NCBI GenBank assembly: GCA_036897625.1
Contig: JAYMTA010000104.1
Coordinates: forward strand, 1 to 41,310
From: Pelargonium cotyledonis
Lineage: Eukaryota; Streptophyta; Magnoliopsida; Geraniales; Geraniaceae
Direction: 5' to 3'
DNA: 41,310 nt
Made by a program: the position numbers and the translations under genes. Positions 20,782-33,205 of this stretch are shown one piece after another (the stretch's first letter is position 1; every line of letters starts with the position of its first letter). The notes beneath the pieces were generated by a model. It was not told the DNA's origin, ran no database searches, and saw only the letters and a list, made by a program, of their open reading frames with translations.

Positions 20782-21216
20782 TCCTACACAATCCCACACA
20801 AGAGAACTACTCCAATATATAAATTCTTCATCCTACAACTTTTAGATAAACACTGTCGCTATCTTCTTGGAAACCCTCTAAGCAAGAGACAAGGGATTCA
20901 CCAAATTTTTCACTTTATCTCAAATCTGCTTCTGCCCTTCAAAGGCAAGTAACCACAGGTAGCAAGGAATAAGTAAACAATAGAAACATCAACATACTGA
21001 TTACTTGTTATGTATTGCTTGCTCACCTGTGGTTTTAATTTAGTGAATTCAAGACCCTTAGAAACTAATGTCATAGATGTGCTTTCCCGTAAACATACTT
21101 ATTTGTCAGAAAATCCTTCATGAGCGGCAACACTTCCTTGTAATACCCACATGCCCCTACTCCCTATATATATTCTACATAATTTTGACCGTAGGGACAG
21201 CCCTATGCCAATTTAA
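20782..21216. other. Spacer between SCPL copy 4 and the Stowaway element
   Basis: No gene or repeat was recognised. Convergent 3' ends (SCPL copy 4 plus, CNX1 minus) flank this region. Confidence 0.4.
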
Positions 21217-21218
21217 TA

Positions 21219-21446
21219 CTCTCTCCGTCCAAAAATAAATGTTCTCTCTATTTTCAGAAAAATTAAGGAGACCTTAGTGTTGTATATTTACTCTTTTTTT
21301 CCATTGACATGTGTTTTAACAAACTCAATGGATACTAACAAACTTATTACAGGAATATTATTGATAATTCATGCATAACTAACTCCCTAAAAATGAAACA
21401 AGACAACAAAAATTTAACTAAAACACTTATTTTAAGACGGAGTGGG
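21219..21446. mobile_element. Stowaway MITE (Tc1/mariner type), 228 bp
   Basis: The left end CTCTCTCCGTCCAAAAATAA and the reverse complement of the right end CCCACTCCGTCTTAAAATAA match the Stowaway terminal pattern (CTCCCTCCGTCC). TA dinucleotides flank it at 21217-21218 and 21447-21448. The inside is AT-rich and non-coding. It lies about 210 bp beyond the CNX1 stop codon. Confidence 0.85.
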
Positions 21447-21659
21447 TATTTAGCAAAATTTAAATGAGAGAAATATAATTATATAAACACCATAAGAGTG
21501 ATTGCAAAGCAATGAAATAATTGAAACATCAGTGGTAATGTATTGGAGCAAAATCTATAATATAACAGCAGTCATTAAAGGTGTAAATAGGTTGACATCT
21601 ATCAGACAGAGCTGCATAACAAATAAAAAACATACGGTTTCTAACTGAAAGAAAATACT

Positions 21660-24600
21660 TTAGTGAGAACAAGAACAACCAGTCTCCGTGCCACTGCCAG
21701 ATGCCAACTTATAGCTGCGTTCCCACGAATCCACGGGTGCTGCTTGTGCATGAGGAACATGTCGGGGATGTTTTTCTCTCTTGTCTCCCTTTATCTGCTT
21801 TAATGCGTGTTTAAGTGCAGGCAACAGGGCCTCCATGCACTCAGCAACAGCATTTGGATTTCCAGGCATGTTGATGATCTGAATCATGAAGCACGTGTCA
21901 AGGGAATTAAACAGCTAAGGATTATTCACATACTCCAGTTTAACCAAAATAATATTAAGATTGAAATGACCCAAAGTGAAAACAATAGGAGACATGAAAT
22001 GAAAATCAAAGCAAAATTGGACACCGAATTTTACGTGGATAACCCCCCAAATAATATGGGTAAAAACTACGGGTAAGTGGAAGAATCCACTATATATTTG
22101 GAGAATTTTACAAAGAGAGAACAATACGACACCTCTGTCTTGAAAATAGGAGAAACACACACTCAAATATACACTATATTTAATTGGGAGGAGACACTTG
22201 AGTTTGGGATGGTTTGGAACTGAGCATTCATCTCCTTTTATAGGAGATTTCATGGCACCTAACATTGTCCAACAATGGACAAATGTCCTCCACGTGTAAT
22301 GCACTCATGCACATGAAGAAGGCTTGACAAGTATAGACATGCATATGCCATTCTCTTCAATTTGGGAAGCAAAACTTAGCACATCTTTCATGGTCAGTCA
22401 TCATTAGGCCCAATATTTCTCCCACTTGGAGACTTGATTGATAATCAATCATGTCTCCACACTATAATTTCAACATTACCGTTCATGTTGCTTACATCTA
22501 CGCTAGGTTACACAAGGACTAACACCACATGTACTTGTCAGTATTTACCGGTTTAGTCAACGCATTTGCTAGATTCTAATTTGTGTGAATTTTAAGCATA
22601 TCCACGCTTTCTTCTCCTACCACATGGCAGACATAGTAATATCGGGCTTTTCTAGAATGAAAGGTCGAATTCCTTGATAGATAAAAGGTGTTCAGATTGT
22701 CACAATACAAAATAATTCTTCCATTATTGTGCCCGACCTCCTCTAACAACCTCTTAATCCATATTATTTTCTGACAGACTTATGTTGCTGCAATGTATTC
22801 TGCTTTTGTTGTAGAGAGCGCTGAAATTTATTACGGTTTTGAAACCCAACAAACAGCTCCTACAAATATAAACACACAGCCCGTAGCGAATTTTCTTTTG
22901 TCCATATCACATGTGTATTCTGCATCCACATAACCTCTGGGTAAGGTAGAAAGAATGTGTGGAGACATGATTGGTTCCCACTCAAGTCTCCAAGTGGGAG
23001 AAATGTAGTGCCTAATGATGACAAAGCATGGAAAAGGTGTCAAGTTTTGCTCTACAAATTTGAGAATGGCTTGCATGTCTACATTTGTCAAGCCTTTTTC
23101 ATGTGCACGATGCATGACATATGGAGGACACTTGTCCATTGTTGGACAATCTAAGCTGCCATGAAATCTCCTATAAAAGAGGATGGATGCTTAGTTTCAA
23201 ACCATCCCAAATACAAGTGTCTTCTCCCAATTAAATATAGTATACATATGAGAGTCTATTTCTCATGTTTTCAAGAAAGAGGTGTCTTACTGTTCTCTCC
23301 TTCTAAAATTAGAGTGTTGTATGTTCAAATATATAGTGAAATTCTTCTACCTTTTCCGTGGTTTTTACCCATATTGCTTGGGGGTCCAATTTTGCTAATT
23401 TTCATTTCCTATCCCAAATTATTTGCAGTTCGGGTTGTTTTGATCTTAACAAACAAGTGGTCTTTTAAAAGTTAATCTCTGTTGTGATTTACAATTGATA
23501 GTAGTTCATGGGATCTTTTGGTCTCATAGATGATCTCAAAACCATTGCTCTTACTCTTGCTCTTACTATTTTTATTTTTTAATAATATTTTGTTAACTCA
23601 AAATAACATCGCTTTTCTTTGTCTCCTTGACAGAAGATGCTATCAAGGAATGTCCAAATACCTCTTATATATTAATTATATATCCTTGAAATGAAAAATC
23701 AGGAACCTGCTTGTTTTTACAACTGAAGTAGATACTACATTACTTTCTTAAGCCGGTCTCACAACACGAATTAAAATTTCTTCTACTATCCAAGTGCGAT
23801 TCCTAAACCATCCCCTATTATTATTGGAATTATTACTCAGGATTGAAGCAAAAACAATGGCTAGAAAGGTTCAGGCCCTTGAAAGAAAAAAGAGGAGGGA
23901 GAGAGATAGAGAGAGATAAGATGACACTCTACATACATTTTCTCCATTAGTATGTGTGAAAAAAATTAAAAAAAACAATTAACATATTTCAACGAATATA
24001 TAGATAATTTAAAGTGAAGTTTTATTTATGGCTTACCAAGCTTGACCCTCTAATTCCTGCTGCAGAGCGAGAGAGCATGGCAAATGGTGTCACCTGTTTT
24101 AAAAGGAAGGGGGAATAGATAACTTTCATTGAGAATTAAGATTAACTAATATGTATCATTTCAACACACAACTTTATAGAAAAAATCAAACTGAAAAAGT
24201 GTCTATAATATTAAAAAATAAATAAATAAAAATAAAATAAATAAATAAAAGTGGGAGATAAAATTAAATCCTATTAAGAATGGAAAAAAATAAAACAATG
24301 TGAAAATTAGAACAAGTTGACAATGATGCATCTCCTAGATCTGCACACAACTAACTTCATATTTTACAAACTAAGCTCCCCAACTAAATTTGTTTACAAA
24401 ACATTATATACAAAAAACTAGCTGGTGAAATAAATGTGGAGCTGCATCCAAATATAGACCTTCCTTCTCCTCTTGAAATAGTACTGTAACTTCCTAGCCA
24501 GTGCTACAATGCATTAAAGTATAACTTGAATAATTATAGATATTCAATTTGATTTGAAATGCCAATTTCACAAAAAGATCAAATGAGTACATATTTCTAG

Positions 24601-27600
24601 ACCAAAATAATCAACAGTTTAATCTGAAATTTCCATGCATTTTCATTAACTACTTACAATTTTTAAAGCCATTGACAAAACATACAAAAACACAATTAAA
24701 TACAATAGAATTAAATTAAATGCGTTATGGATTAAGATTTTGGTACCTTTAAACTCTCTTGCATCATGACATACAGAAGGCCAGGTGTTTCTCTCTCAAT
24801 GAGCTCCTTAGTTGCTTCAGGGGTGACATCTCTTGGGGTGAAGCCAGTGCCCCCTTGAATGAGAAGATATATTTTAGAAGTGTTGTGCAAAAGTCAAGAC
24901 AACCTAATGAAGAAAGAGCCCACTCCTCCCGAAGAAAAGGACAAGCTAGAAGAAGAGCAAGGACCTTACCAAGGGTCAGAATAAGATCCATTTTGTCAGT
25001 GTCACTCCATCTCCGCAAAACATCTTTGATTTTCCCAACGTCATCTGGAACCACAGCAGTAAGAGCTACCCTTGCTCCTCCTAATCTTTCTGATGAAGAA
25101 TTGATAACAGAAACTGCCCTCGGACCACTGCAAATTTGTAAACCATTTTATTATTAAATTTCTGAATGAAGATGCCCAAACAGGAAAGGAGTAGGTGAAG
25201 CCAAAAAATCTCACTCAGACAAAAAAATGAAGCATGTTCCAGTGACAATAAAAGTATAAAACCAGTAAGCTAATTCCAATTGCACTGGACTGAAGAACTG
25301 TACTTGTAGTGACACTAAAGGTAGCGGCGAAAATGGGGGTCAGGTACTCAATTAAGTTTAGGTGCTACTGATATACGAGCACAACCCTGGCATGTTAAGC
25401 AATTTGCATCATTTTTCAAGAATCAGGTAACTCAACATGATCAACAAAGCCCACATGCCTTGTAGCCCAGTAGTGTCTAAGCACCATAGCCTAAGATTTT
25501 GAGCTACGGGTTGAGAGTGATAAGATTTGAAGGCTTTGAGAATAAATTTAGTAGAACAGCAGACTGGAGCGTAAAGAAGAAAATTAAACTTCTACCAAGA
25601 ACTGTTAAAATGACTTGCTCAGCTCTTTTTTAACTATTGTCGCAAAACTTTTGGTACTTCTCATGTTCCACTTTGACAATGAGTAGTATCAACTTTGATC
25701 TATTGCTATGGCATCAATTAAGTGACCTGTTTGAAACGATGAATCAAAGAGGTGTATCTAGATGCATTTATGTTTAGATGCGAGCATCCCTGTCCCTGTT
25801 GACCGACATTATTTGAAGAATGATGTTTACGGGAAAAGAGCTATCAAAGGATATATTAGCCACCAGTGATGCCATAATCAGCTAAAACTGTTCCAGAGCA
25901 TTCACCATTTCTTTATCTAACTATGATAAGTAGGAACATCAACTCTGATCTATTGCTTTAGCATCCACAAAGTGACCCTTTTGAAACAACCATTCAGAAA
26001 GGTGTATCAAGATGCATCATGCATGTTTAATTTCAATTTCAACTTTGTATCCTCCTCTCCATATAAACAGAAGATTATCCACAAAATATTATGGCTTTTC
26101 TTTTAGATTCAATTTTCTTTCTTCTTTTTCTCTCTTTTGGAGAAAATTAAATTGTGGAAAGAGTGTAGAAGATAAAAGTTCCAGCTTAAGCCTACTAAGT
26201 GAACATATACAGCTTGGGCTAGAGAATAAGACAATACGAATGAAGCAAGATGAACCATTATACCTTCGATCAGGCCCAACCCCTGCGGCAACAGTATCAC
26301 TCACTGTAAGAATAGCTACTCTGTATTGAGCATCTTGAGAGTTATCAACAGCAATTTCTTGTGATGTACTTCCTTGAGGTAGAGCCAAATTAGATGATAA
26401 AGAACAATTGCTTATAGAGGTACTGTTCAAATCAGAAATTAAGATAGCAGATACAGAAGATCCAGCAGAAATTATGCTCTGCTTCACAGGTAACTCCAAC
26501 AATGCATTAGCCGATTTCATACTTAATAGACGGCTGCTCATCTGATGTCCAGTGCTCTCAGCAACGAATCTGATATTAATAAGAAAATGTCAACACTACC
26601 ATCTGAATGGAAAGTTACATGAACCATCTGCCAAAACTCAAGAAAAAAAAATGGAAATCAAGTCTTATCAGATCAGATGAAACTGGACCCCTGATAACAC
26701 TTACCCAGGAGTACCTGATCCATCATTGATCTCCCATCTAATAATGGCACGATGGAATTCCGATCGAGCTGGATCTGTCTTTAAGGATTGATTAACACTA
26801 GCCTGCACTCTGTACATAACAGGAAAAGAAAGAATGAAACCAAAAAGGAGTAAATCATGATTAACCTAAAATAAATTCAGAGCAACTGTCTGTGTTGGAA
26901 TATGTCCAATTTCCATGATGGGATTTGATTGTGTAGTAAAGCGTGGGATTTGATAGATCAAATTATGGGATATAGGAGTGGTTCTTGTAATGTTACGTAA
27001 TTCTTCCACACCCATTATAAATATGGGTTCATTGTAGTGAACACATCAAGTGAGTGAATACAAAATTAGCCCTTTGAGCATTTAGGATGTGGATGTATGA
27101 CTTATGGTCGAACCATGTTACTTGCTTTTGTTCACTCTCTTCATGTCATTTCTCTCTTCCCCATATCATATATCTTATAATTTACGACTTACGACTTAAG
27201 AGTGTATGTGTGTGCGCGCGCGCGAGAGAGAGAGAGAGCAATTCTAAAGCATAAGCAACCTTATAAGATGAGGGTTTTCCCATCCAGAAAGATGGCGGAT
27301 GGCAGGGACCACAAAGAGATGGAAGCAAACTAAACTGCTCACAGGATTTCCAGGTAGCCCAAATGCAAGAATTTTTTTTGGCATTGATTTTTGAGCCGAT
27401 TTTAGACTGATCTCAGCGAACGTCAAAGGCTTTCCAGGTTTCATTCGAACCTGATGAGGCAATGAAGGCAAAATTAGTTTATTTTATATATTGATGCTCA
27501 TTTTAACTTGGAAATGAACAATACACAACATATTTACTATACACAGCACTTTAAAAGATTAAATTAACAAACATACATCAGTTAACCTTACTAAAATATA

Positions 27601-30488
27601 CTGTCCCTCTCTTTTCAAGCAATGGTTTGACAAAATCCTTATCTCCCATGGAAACACCTCCAGAAGTTAGAAGGATATCAATCCCAGAAGAGAAAGCACT
27701 ATCCAAGATCCTCTCAAGATCATTTTCATCATCTTTAGCAATACCAAGATCAAGAACTTTGCACTGCTGCTGAAATGCAGCTGCCAGAATCATGGCACGG
27801 TTCGAATCCCTAATCTGTAAATACCATGTCAGCGAGATTGTTTAATATAAACCACTATGCAAGTTGGCCTTCTCCAAAGAGCATACTGTACCTGGCCACG
27901 GCTAAGATGCCCAGTTGTTGGCTCCACAAGTTCATCTCCAGTAGAAAGCACGGCAATTGTTGGGGTAGGATATACCTGCACATAACCATTATCCCCTCAG
28001 TTTTTTCTAAAAATTCACTCAGCACAAAAGAAAAAATCTTACAATACCTTCACCATCATTACACCTGCAGTAGCAAGTAGGCCAATTTCTGAAGCACCAA
28101 TCCTCTCTCCGGACTTAAGTACTATTACATCTTTCTCGATGTCACATCCCTGAAAAAATACTCTGCATGAGCTTTCAAATACACAATAGGTACAGAAACA
28201 GACTAAATTAATTTTGCAAAAGTCAATATCTATCCAAACATAACAGATAATAAATTTAAGGTGTTCTCAACTGTAACTTGGTTAAAAGTATGAGAACTTT
28301 CCATACGGAAATGCCTTAATATATACTGTTATAGCAGACCCTTTTACCTTCTACCTTTGCATTTTGTGCCAGAGCCCTAGACTACAAACAAGGATCTCAA
28401 TGCAAGACAAGTACGAAACATTCATTCATTATTCATACTGTTAAATAAAAGACCAACCATATGTTGTGTTCTTGGAGTTGGTATTCCAATCAGCAACTAC
28501 ACTTGGATCCCATAACATTTTCTAATGCCATAACTAATTAGTTGAATTCATGGTGGCATTTTAAACAAATTTACATAATGTTCGCTTGTTAATTAATACA
28601 TACAGGCTATCAAGAGCTTAACTCTAGTAAATTAGCAGGATAATTACCACTGGACGAATATCGAGACCTTTGCTTGCATGCACCAATATTCTAACTCGTT
28701 TTTGTTCAACTGAAGTATCTTTGATTTGTTCAGTGTCCTCAACTTGAACAACCGCATCAGCACCATCAGGTATTGGTCCTGAGGGAAAACAACAACAAAA
28801 ATGTCAAAAATCATGTAGCAGTAGTTATATGTTATGAGAAAAATACCTTTGATGTCATAAATTATACACCATTCTATTCAATATGGAATTTCTGAACTCG
28901 TGTTCTCAGTTGGGTGCTCTAACTCAACTTAGTATATCTAATATCCTGTGGACTTCAGTTTCTGTAATATTTTTGGAAACACTATAAGCTGCGAGGACAT
29001 AACAATTAGACTGGCCTAGCTAAGCCAGCCATGCTGGGGGTTTGGAACCGGCGTTTCTATCATCACCAAACTCTAATATGAAAGAACTCTGCAAATAAGT
29101 AATTAACAATTTTGAAGTGGGTGAAGATGGGGGACTAAACATAGAATATAAGCTGTCACATCTCCTAGGTCACAGCCTTCGGATTTTTCATCAGTTCAGT
29201 TACAATAGAAAAGTGTCATTAAATGATTTTCCTTTGTACTATCTTCCTATGGAAGAAAAGAAAATGCTGCATAAAAATAAAAATTTCAATTAACCAAAAC
29301 ATTGATTCAGTATAATCGAACTTGCCTCCAGTTGTCACATATGCAACAGTTCCAGGAGTGACTGTTACACCAACTCCATCGTTTCCTGCTCTTGACTCTG
29401 TTATAACAGTATACTCACCAGGCCCATCTGAAGAAACTACTGCATAACCATCCTGCAAGAAACCATCACTTAAAAAACATGAATACAGACTATAGAGTCA
29501 AGAACAAAGTCTATGTGAATCAAAACTTAAGAGAATCTTGATGTAAGATTGACGTTTTCCATAGATGACATCAGGATTGAGGATGTTAGAATTTTATCAT
29601 ACCCAAAACACAGAATTTGTAAAGATGACGTTGCAACTAAAAGATTAAATGCAAAAGGTACAACGTTGCAGATGAACTATTGAAGCTAGAAATTTCACGA
29701 CAAGGTAGAAATGACAGTAAAAAGAAGTTTAATAGATGTTCAAACTGCTCAAAAGATCCTAACGCTGACTTCTTACAAGTTACACCGATGACCCCTAAAA
29801 AATTAAAACAACCTTGTTTGTTTATATGTCAAGTAGATAAATCACCACTGTAAAAGTACTCAGAAAAAACCTCCTAAAAACGAAAACTTGTTGGATCAAC
29901 TACCAGAACCACACTGGATGGTTCAATTTAATAACGAAACCCCCTTTTAATCTTTCATTTCCCTTCAATTATGTGTTTAAACAACGACATAACAATGTCA
30001 GAAACCTATTGTCTACCATCAGACATCAACATGGACTCTGAAATACAATCAATGGTCTCTCACAAGTCACCAAAGAACAAAAAGTACATGACCAATACAC
30101 CAAAAGGCTAAAACGCCAGTGGATAATCCAATCATTTCAAACCTAACACAAGACGATAACAAGTAAAACAGTATATCATCGAAATTCATAACAATTCGAT
30201 CAGCCGATTAAGCGACCAGTAAAACTTATCTGCATTTTCTGAGAAACACAGAGGACAAAACAAAGGGCTCGGAGGAACCTTGATTGAAGCAGGATAAGGA
30301 GGCAGAGGATCAGGAGCTCGTATATCCTCGGCCAGGACCTTCCCTAGGGCATCGTGAAGGGACACGACCACGGTCGGCAGGCGGTGCGCGACGGCGAGGA
30401 CTGTGCGCAGAGCCTCCTCCACAGTAATCATGGGAGTGAGCTTGACCCTATCATCGACGACGGCGTCGCCTCCTCTGCTCTCCGCCAT
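21660..30488 (-). CDS. CNX1: CNX1, molybdenum insertase (gephyrin-type, E and G domains)
   Basis: Thirteen exons: 30488-30279, 29452-29326, 28778-28648, 28149-28048, 27975-27892, 27814-27587, 27450-27260, 26809-26705, 26569-26264, 25127-24970, 24853-24747, 24093-24037 and 21878-21660. They total 2025 nt (674 aa); Arabidopsis CNX1 is about 670. The N-terminal MoeA-like E domain (about 15-450) has TGDELVEP (about 201), [11 protein letters not shown] (about 269) and [10 protein letters not shown] (about 325). The C-terminal MogA-like G domain (about 474-640) has [23 protein letters not shown] and [12 protein letters not shown]. The G domain adenylylates molybdopterin and the E domain inserts molybdate, the last step of molybdenum-cofactor synthesis in the cytosol, needed by nitrate reductase and other molybdoenzymes. 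Intron 2 begins with GC (exon end GGAG, then GCAAGT). Intron 12 (2.2 kb) holds copia DNA. No coding damage was seen. Confidence 0.96.
21980..22415 (-). repeat. Copia LTR, minus orientation, in CNX1 intron 12
   Basis: On the minus strand a polypurine tract (AAGTGGGAGAAA) is followed by TATTGGGCCTAATGATGAC and about 430 bp with a TATAAAAGGAG core. The same sequence, in the opposite orientation and roughly three-quarters identical by eye, occurs at 23004-23430. The distal end is approximate. Confidence 0.75.
22455..22945 (-). pseudogene. Ty1/copia RNase H fragment
   Basis: The minus-strand reading contains the copia RNase H signature: [14 protein letters not shown], then a segment like [12 protein letters not shown], then [12 protein letters not shown] and YCDNLNT, ending beside a polypurine tract and LTR. 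Reading-frame breaks are present and the upstream pol and gag regions are missing. The fragment stops abruptly near 22945, where the plus-oriented LTR copy begins. Confidence 0.75.
23004..23430 (+). repeat. Copia LTR, plus orientation, inverted relative to its partner
   Basis: It starts TGTAGTGCCTAATGATGAC directly after its own polypurine tract (AAGTGGGAGAAAT, 22991-23003) and contains CTCCTATAAAAGAGGATG. It matches the LTR at 21980-22415 in inverted orientation. Having its own polypurine tract shows that two element copies, not one, were joined. The right boundary is approximate. Confidence 0.7.
24205..24252. repeat. AT-rich simple repeat in CNX1 intron 12
   Basis: An (AAAT)n-like run of AAATAAATAAATAAAA type lies in the intron between exons 12 and 13. 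It is low-complexity with no function seen. Confidence 0.7.
25681..26030. repeat. Imperfect direct repeat (about 100 bp) in CNX1 intron 9
   Basis: About 25681-25785 and about 25930-26025 share AACTTTGATCTATTGCT, GCATC, AGTGACC, TTTGAAAC, GGTGTATC and GATGCAT in the same order and orientation, spaced about 245 bp apart. It is a local duplication within the intron, with no coding content. Confidence 0.7.
26893..27170 (+). repeat. Solo-LTR-like remnant in CNX1 intron 7
   Basis: It begins TGTTGGAATATGTCC, a common start of plant copia LTRs, with a TATA-like CCATTATAAATATGGG core in the middle and a pyrimidine-rich 3' part. No internal region, second LTR or target duplication was found, and the 3' boundary is unclear, so this rests on overall resemblance. 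Confidence 0.4.
27203..27240 (+). repeat. Compound microsatellite (TG)n(CG)n(AG)n in CNX1 intron 7
   Basis: The run is alternating TG, then CGCGCGCGCG, then (AG)7 or so, ending about 20 bases from the 3' boundary of exon 7. Alternating purine-pyrimidine TG/CG tracts can adopt Z-DNA. Confidence 0.85.
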
Positions 30489-30544
30489 TGAAACTCAAAA
30501 TCTGCTATACCGAAGTCGAAGAAGAGAGAGTTGAGGGCGGTGAG

Positions 30545-30553
30545 TTTTATATA
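30545..30553 (-). promoter_or_regulatory. TATA box of CNX1
   Basis: On the minus strand TATATAAAA lies about 57 bases upstream of the CNX1 ATG (30488), followed by a pyrimidine-rich leader. The spacing predicts a 5' UTR of roughly 25-35 nt. Confidence 0.6.
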
Positions 30554-31917
30554 GAAAGATACCAGAAACCTGCATTGACTGACCATTGATGTACTCGCGG
30601 GTCACAGTAGAGCACCGTAACCGTTCAGCTAGTGTACAAAAATAGCAACTTTCTATTTTTAAAGACGAAAATGCCCCTTCATTTCTTCGAGCAGATGGAT
30701 GAAGAAATGTTAGGTCTCTCGACATGTTCAAATGAAGCATACAAGGTAGGTTATTGATGCATGTCGTTACGGTGGACATCTTTTATGTGTGTGACACATA
30801 TCAATAATGTAATTGGTTAATTTGAAAAGTGAGCTGATTAGTACATGCATCTTACGTGTTACAAGTACGTATTATGCATGTAGGAACATTTTACTGGTGG
30901 AGTTGTACATTGTTTATAGCATTTTCATGTTAAATAACTATTGAATGCTAGAAAAGAGAGAAAATGTGTTAACTCGTGATTTGGTGTTTCGCACCTGCTT
31001 GGCAATTTTTACTCAAATGTTTAGCTCTCACTATAATAAATGTTAGGGGTAATTACAGTTACCTCTCTTATACTAGACACCTCCGTACTATGTACTTTTG
31101 AGCAAAAAATCTCAACTTTAGACTACCTTGTACAATATTTGAGTCATTTTGATAGTTAAACAAAACGAAAAATTCTATCAATTGTTGCATGTGTCGTGCA
31201 TGTGTTCAAATATTTTCGTAAATGGCATTTCCTTATGCCTTCTTCTTTTTCTTCATTGTGACTGAGTTGAAGAACAATGTTCATCACAACCTCGTCGGAA
31301 TCTGCAACGTTCGTCGAAATCTACAATTTTTTTCCTTTTTTTTGTTGATTCTTAAAACTCTTCCCAAATGAACAAGTTTAACATTCAAATCATGTAATCA
31401 CAAAATAAACAAATTTAAAATTCACATCACAATCACAAATTTTCAAATTCACATCACAAAATTAGACACTCATCTCAAAGATTATAAAAATAAATGTTGT
31501 TCCGTTGGGAGCTTCCGATTTGGTGGGATGGACAGCCGAAAGTTAGACTATGTCCCAACTATATCTCGGTGCAGTTTTGTGAGAGGATAGGAGGCCATGA
31601 TTAAGCCAGATTATGCCACATCACTTGCAAGAAGAGCGAGATTTTGTGATTGCGTTGGTGGTAGTGGCAAGGAGAGGAGTTGGTGGTGGTGCTAGTACCC
31701 AAAAAATGGCCTTCTTGGCGTGGCGCGGAAAAGTTTGTTCAGTCTAGATCGAGCATGCATTAGACAATAGAGAATAAGAGAGAAATTTTGATTTTTTTTT
31801 TCTCCTTTTCCTATAAAAATTTATTAGAAATAGACAAAAAGACACACAAACTGTAATCACCAACACTCTAATTAAAGAACTCTTATTTTTCTATTTTCTT
31901 TATACTTTATACTCTAT
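30554..31917. other. Spacer upstream of CNX1
   Basis: No gene was found. About 31045-31320 (GGGGTAATTACAGTTACC...) looks transposon-like, and its TTGTACAATATTTGAGTCA resembles TTGTACAATATTCGGGTCA near 34712. I could not define ends. A GC-richer patch at 31500-31740 has no sustained frame. Confidence 0.4.
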
Positions 31918-32730
31918 AGAAAAAATTGTGGATTACTACCCCGAACCATGCACGTTTGGCAGTTAACTACCCACATCTAATTTAACCTTCAAATAACTAT
32001 CCATAAGTTTTTGAAAACTATTCCGTCAGTTATATTTGACAGAATGTGACATATTATTTTTAAAATACTAAAATGTCATTCACTTAATCAAACCCTAACT
32101 ACGAAAACCCAACATATATATTATTCTTTTCTCTTTCATACCTCACCACACCAACCACCAACCCATATTCTCTCATGAAATCTATCAGGTTTCCCTACCA
32201 TTGCTCTGTCAGATCGCCGTCACCAGTGCTCTGCAAGCTCGCCGACACACTCTCTCTCATTTTCCCACATACTCTCTCTCATACACATGGAGTTGTATGC
32301 CCTTCTTCTTCACTTGGTCTAAAATAAATCGAACCTCAAGGACGATGGAGATGGAGATGGAGAAGATCTCGGAGAAGGTTAAAAAAACGATGGATGGGTA
32401 TCGGGGTAGAGCTCCCATATCATCCTCTATTTCAAATTTTGTTATGACAAAAGCTTTTATGTATAAATGAATTTCTTCAATCTAATGGAATTTCATTGCT
32501 TTCAAAAGATCTTATTTTTGGACAAAATAGTAATTTTTTGGCTTTATGTTATTTTTCATTACTAAAATGAGCCACAACTTCATGATTTAACAGGATACAT
32601 TAGATGGGTTAACGGGAGGTACTATTACAAAACAAAACAAATTTAAATGGACTACTCTGAAATAAAATAAAGTTTAGAGACTAATTTTGAACAAACCGGA
32701 TAGTTCATGGACTATTCAGGATTTTTCTCC
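31918..32730. mobile_element. Possible degenerate inverted-repeat element with exon-like filler
   Basis: The left end (GAAAAAATTGTGGATTACTA...) and the reverse complement of the right end (GAGAAAAATCCTGAATAGTC...) are similar at roughly 60 percent over about 60 bp by eye. Inside, 32200-32410 is GC-richer and contains (GGAGAT)n-like sequence. No target duplication was found, so the boundaries and class are uncertain. Confidence 0.35.
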
Positions 32731-33205
32731 TTTATTTAAGTTAAAATTATTCATCGAACTCTTTTAACACTTTGTTGCCCAATTTTGACACTTAATCAAG
32801 TATTAACAGAAAATTTTAACACCATTAGTTTTGAAAATCTATTTATACAAAATTAGTAGTTCATGTATCTATTTGTATAAAGTTTGATAAAATGGGCCTA
32901 TTTGTTTTTTATTTTTTGATCAATATCGGGACATTTCACTCGAAGTAACAATGTTTCTTACTTGTCAAAGGGAGTGTCACTCTAAAGTGAGACCATAGAG
33001 GGAATCTCGAGTGTTTTAATTACTTGACATAACATGTCTTGGTGGCTTATTTGTACATTTAGTAAAGTTTATGTACGAAATGTATACATGTCTCATAATA
33101 TATCTTCATGCAACGCACACCGATTTCACTAGTATATCCAAAAGTTCAAATAGAATTTCATACTGAAGAGCCAACCAAACACGCCGCCCACCCCCCCAAA
33201 AAAAA
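32731..33205. other. AT-rich spacer between inverted-repeat elements
   Basis: No gene or defined repeat was seen. It ends in a C-run followed by an A-run at 33191-33205, immediately before the next element. Confidence 0.4.

Noticed and set aside
22831-23139. A 102-codon minus-strand open frame as a single gene
   Set aside because: Its first two-thirds are antisense LTR sequence and only the end is copia RNase H; it is a chance fusion across the LTR junction.
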